A DNA stretch of 64,000 nt, from NCBI GenBank assembly GCA_028285145.1, contig JANQQC010000011.1, forward strand, positions 39,591 to 103,590, read 5' to 3'. Numbering within the stretch: position 1 is the first letter of the stretch; each line of letters begins with the position of its first letter. Shown piece after piece: positions 60,952 through 64,000 of this stretch. The notes below the pieces were generated by a model. The model saw nothing but the letters and a program-made list of their open reading frames with translations, was not told the origin of the DNA and made no database searches. This DNA is from Hyphomonadaceae bacterium. GTDB lineage: Bacteria; Pseudomonadota; Alphaproteobacteria; Caulobacterales; Hyphomonadaceae. The translations under genes and the position numbers were made by a program.

Positions 60952-63390
60952 ATGCCGGTCTTCGACACGCCGCTTCCGATTGACGCCGCGCTCGGCGAAA
61001 TCATAGCGGCCCTTCTGAAATCGAGCCGGCTTGTCCTTGCCGCGCCGCCGGGAGCCGGCAAGACGACCCGTATCCCGCTGGCCCTGCTGGACGAGGACTG
61101 GTGCAAGGGCCGGATCATCATGCTGGAACCCCGCCGCATCGCCGCGCGCATGGCCGCGGAACGGATGGCGGCGACGCTTGGCGAGCGCGTCGGCGACACG
61201 ATTGGGCTATCGACACGGATTGACCGGCGCGTTTCGAAGGCCACCCGCATTGAGGTCGTGACTGACGGTCTGTTCACGCGCCGCATTGTCGGCGACCCAT
61301 CGCTTGAAGGCGTCAGCGCGGTGCTCTTTGACGAAATACATGAGCGCAGCCTTGCCGCGGACACTGGCCTTGCCTTCGCACTCGATGCGCAGGCGGCCCT
61401 GCGGGAAGACCTTCGGATCATACTGATGTCAGCAACGCTGGACACCGAAGCCTTCGCGAAGACACTCGATTGTCCCGTCGTGGAATCCGCCGGCCGCAGC
61501 TATCCGGTTGAAACCAGGTATCTGGGCCGCAGCCGCGAGCGTGCGGGGGAACAGGTCGCGGCGGCGGTCCGGCGCGCCTTGCGGGAGGAAGACGGATCGA
61601 TCCTGGCATTCCTGCCGGGCGCTGCCGAGATCCGGCGCGCCGAGGAAGCGCTGCGCAATGATCTGCCGGGTGATGCCAGCCTGCATCCCTTGTTCGGTGC
61701 GCTGTCCCCGAAGGAGCAGGATGCAGCTGTCCATCCTGCCCGGGACGGACATCGCAAGATCGTACTGGCGACCGACATCGCGGAAAGTTCGCTAACGATT
61801 GAGGGCGTGCGTGTGGTGGTCGATGCCGGTCTGGCGCGTGTTCCGGTCTTCGATCCGAATGGCGGAGCTTCGCGGCTCGAGACAGTTCGGGCGTCGCGGG
61901 CCTCGGTGGACCAGCGACGCGGACGGGCCGGGCGAACGCAGGCCGGCGTCTGCTTCCGTCTATGGGATGAAGCCGAAACGCGCGGCCTGCCCCATGCGCC
62001 CGAGGCTGAAATCCTGAATGCCGACTTGTCCGGCTTGCGGCTGTCACTGGCCGAGTGGGGCGAACGCGATGCGAGTAATCTGACATGGCTCGATCCTCCG
62101 CCAGCCGGACGTCTGGCAGCCGCCGAAAGCTTACTTGAAGCACTTGGCGCGCTGGATGAAACGGGAGCCCTGACGGACAAGGGCAGGACAATGGCGAGCC
62201 TGCCGCTGTCGCCGCGTTTTGCGGCGCTGGTCGCGTCCGCCAGCCATCCCGGAGACAAGGCGCTGGCGGCACAGATCGCGGCCCTTGCCGGGGAGCGTGG
62301 GGTTGGCGGTTCATCGACAGATCTCGCGAGCCGCCTTTCGGGGTTTGCGAAGGATAACAGTCCGCGTGCCAAAGCATTGAAGCGGCAGGCCGAGCGATGG
62401 AGCGATCGCGCAACGCCTAAGGGAGACGCCGGAGCGCTGCTGGCCCATGCATGGCCGGACCGGATCGCTCGAGCGCGGCCCGGCGCGCGGGGGCGGTTTG
62501 CGCTGGCGTCCGGACAAGCCGGACGGTTGGACGAGACCGACCCACTGGCGGGCAAGGACTGGCTGGTCGTCATCGACATGGTGGGCGGCGGGGCCAATCC
62601 ACGTATTACGCTTGCCGCGACAATCGATGAAGCAACCGCGTTGAGTGCCGGCACAGTCGAACGCGTGGAGGCCGTTACCTTCGATACGGACACGCAGACC
62701 GTCCGAGGGCGGATGGTTAAACGGCTTGGCGCGATCACGCTCTCTGAAAGCCCACTTGCAAAACCATCCGGGGAGGCTGCACGGACGGCTGTTCTGGACG
62801 CGATCTCCGAGCACGGATTTTCTGTAATTGGCCTCGGCGACATGATGCGCGAAACACTTGCCCGGATCGCGCTCGTAAGAACCGCACTCGGCGATCCCTG
62901 GCCCGACTGGACAAAAGACCATCTCAAAGCGAGCGCGGCTGACTGGCTTGGTCCACTCATCGGGGCAGGTAACTCCCTCCTTCCCTCCGCGGCGCAGGTG
63001 CGCGATGCGCTTGTCGCCCAGCTTGACTGGCCCTTGCCGAGAGAGCTGTCCGAGCTCGCCCCGCCTGAGCTTTCCCTGCCATCCGGCCGTAGCGCACCGA
63101 TCCGCTATGACGGCGAGCAGGCCCCGCTCGTGGAGGGGCGCGCGCAGGAATTCTACGGGCTGTCTACGCACCCGGCCCTTGCTGGCGGCAGGGTTCCGGT
63201 GACGGTCTCGCTGCTCTCCCCTGCTCGCCGCCAGATCGCGCTGACACGGGATCTGCCCGGCTTCTGGTCCGGCGGTTATGGCGACATGGCCAAGGATATG
63301 CGCGCGCAATACCCCAAGCATGACTGGCCCAACGACCCGGCCTCGGCGATGGCGCATGAAGGGCGGACGAAGGCGCGGCTGAAGTCCTGA
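60952..63390 (+). CDS. hrpB: ATP-dependent helicase HrpB
   Basis: An 812-residue DEAH/DExH-box helicase of the HrpB family, of uncertain RNA-related role. Walker A is APPGAGKTT (31-39), the DEIH box is 127-130 (LFDEIHER), motif III is SATLD, the later motifs are TDIAESSLTIEGV and QRRGRAGRTQAG, and the HrpB_C domain ends with KHDWPNDPASA. Full length for the family. Probably expressed with the adenosyltransferase gene just upstream. It ends 4 bases short of the convergent hypothetical gene. Confidence 0.95.
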   Translation: MPVFDTPLPIDAALGEIIAALLKSSRLVLAAPPGAGKTTRIPLALLDEDWCKGRIIMLEPRRIAARMAAERMAATLGERVGDTIGLSTRIDRRVSKATRIEVVTDGLFTRRIVGDPSLEGVSAVLFDEIHERSLAADTGLAFALDAQAALREDLRIILMSATLDTEAFAKTLDCPVVESAGRSYPVETRYLGRSRERAGEQVAAAVRRALREEDGSILAFLPGAAEIRRAEEALRNDLPGDASLHPLFGALSPKEQDAAVHPARDGHRKIVLATDIAESSLTIEGVRVVVDAGLARVPVFDPNGGASRLETVRASRASVDQRRGRAGRTQAGVCFRLWDEAETRGLPHAPEAEILNADLSGLRLSLAEWGERDASNLTWLDPPPAGRLAAAESLLEALGALDETGALTDKGRTMASLPLSPRFAALVASASHPGDKALAAQIAALAGERGVGGSSTDLASRLSGFAKDNSPRAKALKRQAERWSDRATPKGDAGALLAHAWPDRIARARPGARGRFALASGQAGRLDETDPLAGKDWLVVIDMVGGGANPRITLAATIDEATALSAGTVERVEAVTFDTDTQTVRGRMVKRLGAITLSESPLAKPSGEAARTAVLDAISEHGFSVIGLGDMMRETLARIALVRTALGDPWPDWTKDHLKASAADWLGPLIGAGNSLLPSAAQVRDALVAQLDWPLPRELSELAPPELSLPSGRSAPIRYDGEQAPLVEGRAQEFYGLSTHPALAGGRVPVTVSLLSPARRQIALTRDLPGFWSGGYGDMAKDMRAQYPKHDWPNDPASAMAHEGRTKARLKS

Positions 63391-63394
63391 GCGC

Positions 63395-63811
63395 TTAGCG
63401 GGGCCAGCTGCCCCATTCCATGCCCATGCTCTTTTTCATCCAGTCGGCAAAGGTCGCAGGTTTCTCAAGCGCCTTCGGATCGAGAGAGCCATAGGCGACC
63501 AGCGGGCCTTCGGCGGTTTCAAGCCTGACGCCCAGTGGTGCAGGCCGCCCGCTGCCCCAGTTCATCGCGGCGCGGGGATCGACGATCAGCATCACTCTTT
63601 GTCCGCCCTGGCCTTCCTCATCGCTGCCGAAGACAAGACCGTAGACTTTCTCGCGATTGAACATGCCATAGGAGGTCGCCTGCGGTTTCCCATCCAGCAG
63701 GACTTCGTCATGCAGGAGCCGCCGTCGCCATTGCAGCACGCGCATATCGTCATCGTCGACAACCTTGATATCGATCTCGCGTTGGGTGAAGCGAACGATT
63801 TCAGCGTGCAT
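63395..63811 (-). CDS. Hypothetical protein behind a palindromic operator
   Basis: A 138-residue soluble protein without a recognised family. It is Asp/Arg-rich at the N-terminus (KVVDDDDMRVLQWRRRLLHDE), with beta-type segments in the middle (KVYGLVFGSDEEGQGGQRVMLIVDP) and a Trp-rich C-terminus (FADWMKKSMGMEWGSWPR). No signal peptide or membrane helix. The start codon lies 15 bases from a perfect AT-rich palindrome, suggesting repressor control. It is the last complete gene in the window. Confidence 0.78.
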   Translation of the reverse strand: MHAEIVRFTQREIDIKVVDDDDMRVLQWRRRLLHDEVLLDGKPQATSYGMFNREKVYGLVFGSDEEGQGGQRVMLIVDPRAAMNWGSGRPAPLGVRLETAEGPLVAYGSLDPKALEKPATFADWMKKSMGMEWGSWPR

Positions 63812-63825
63812 GAGCTGACTCCATT

Positions 63826-63842
63826 TTATTGATTATCAATAA
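63826..63842. promoter_or_regulatory. AT-rich palindromic operator
   Basis: TTATTGATTATCAATAA is a perfect 8-base inverted repeat around one T, standing out from GC-rich surroundings, 15 bases upstream of the hypothetical gene and facing the unseen next gene to the right. Its length, AT content and single-base centre recall Fur-superfamily operators, but the half-site does not exactly match the classical Fur core. Confidence 0.55.
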
Positions 63843-64000
63843 GTGCTCTGTGTCCGTGAGTCAATGTGAGCGGCCTTTTCATTCCGAGCCCTGCACCCCC
63901 GCCCGGCCCGCGTTTCCGCGTCCGGTTAGTATGAAGAGCCCGTGCGGAGACGACGCTGCGCCTCGCTGAAAGAATGAATGCGATATTCGGCGCAAGCCGT

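Noticed and set aside
61500..62960. Minus-strand 486-codon frame, Ser/Ala/Arg-rich
   Set aside because: Opposite hrpB, whose helicase motifs are all intact.
1..64000. CRISPR arrays, rRNA genes, insertion sequences, integrases
   Set aside because: No regularly spaced direct repeats, rRNA sequence or recombinase/transposase motifs were seen.

Overview
The window is a chromosomal segment of a GC-rich alphaproteobacterium, most likely Hyphomonadaceae/Maricaulales-like. The cell-cycle kinase CckA, DUF2794 and DUF2853 proteins, the hemC-hemD-Mic60-hemY cluster, the ccmABCDG/acnA neighbourhood and the ethylmalonyl-CoA enzyme Mcd point to the class. The family is an inference from overall character, not from a marker gene. 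Genes are tightly packed on both strands, with many 4-base start/stop overlaps inside operons.

Layout. 0-12.3 kb is core: mtaB-ftsY, a MerR-like orphan, a DMT transporter, a YciB-type septation protein, a NUDIX hydrolase, a MarR regulator with a histone-H1-like tail, the cytochrome c maturation operon ccmA-B-C-D-G (minus strand), and acnA. 12.3-24 kb is metabolic and regulatory: a DUF1223 thiol protein, a dicarboxylate symporter, a thioesterase, a TetR regulator with a perfect operator facing a carotenoid oxygenase, an amidohydrolase, a VTT membrane protein, a CinA-type amidase, a HEXXH lipoprotein, an AraC regulator, an aldo/keto reductase and an SDR. 24-28.3 kb is the accessory block: a small lipoprotein, a second thioesterase, a roughly 570-base protein-less stretch packed with hairpins, and an AT-rich patatin-like phospholipase of atypical composition. 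This pair (structured RNA candidate plus orphan phospholipase) is the best candidate for an undescribed system.

28.3-33.5 kb carries a minus-strand operon: creatininase-family protein, Gld-type ABC exporter (ATPase, permease, GldG) and a DUF4340 protein. 33.8-37.8 kb holds DUF2794, GNAT, BAX-inhibitor-1, aldo/keto reductase, DUF2853 and thpR genes with clear terminators, followed by tRNA-Thr(CGU). 37.9-42.4 kb is hemC-hemD-Mic60-hemY. 42.6-48.2 kb has two paralogous DUF885 lipoprotein peptidases around an acyl-CoA dehydrogenase and an EF-hand protein. 48.4-53.3 kb has cckA, tsaD and an acyltransferase. 53.3-55.3 kb is a gpmA-purU-deaminase operon. 55.4-63.8 kb holds an S9 peptidase, mcd, a HIG1-like protein, a PduO-type cobalamin adenosyltransferase, hrpB and a small gene under a palindromic operator.

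Functional links: Ccm proteins and HemC/HemD both serve cytochrome c production. TsaD makes t6A, which MtaB converts to ms2t6A in ANN-decoding tRNAs, and the encoded tRNA-Thr carries the required A37. Mcd and the adenosyltransferase both fit the B12-dependent ethylmalonyl-CoA pathway.
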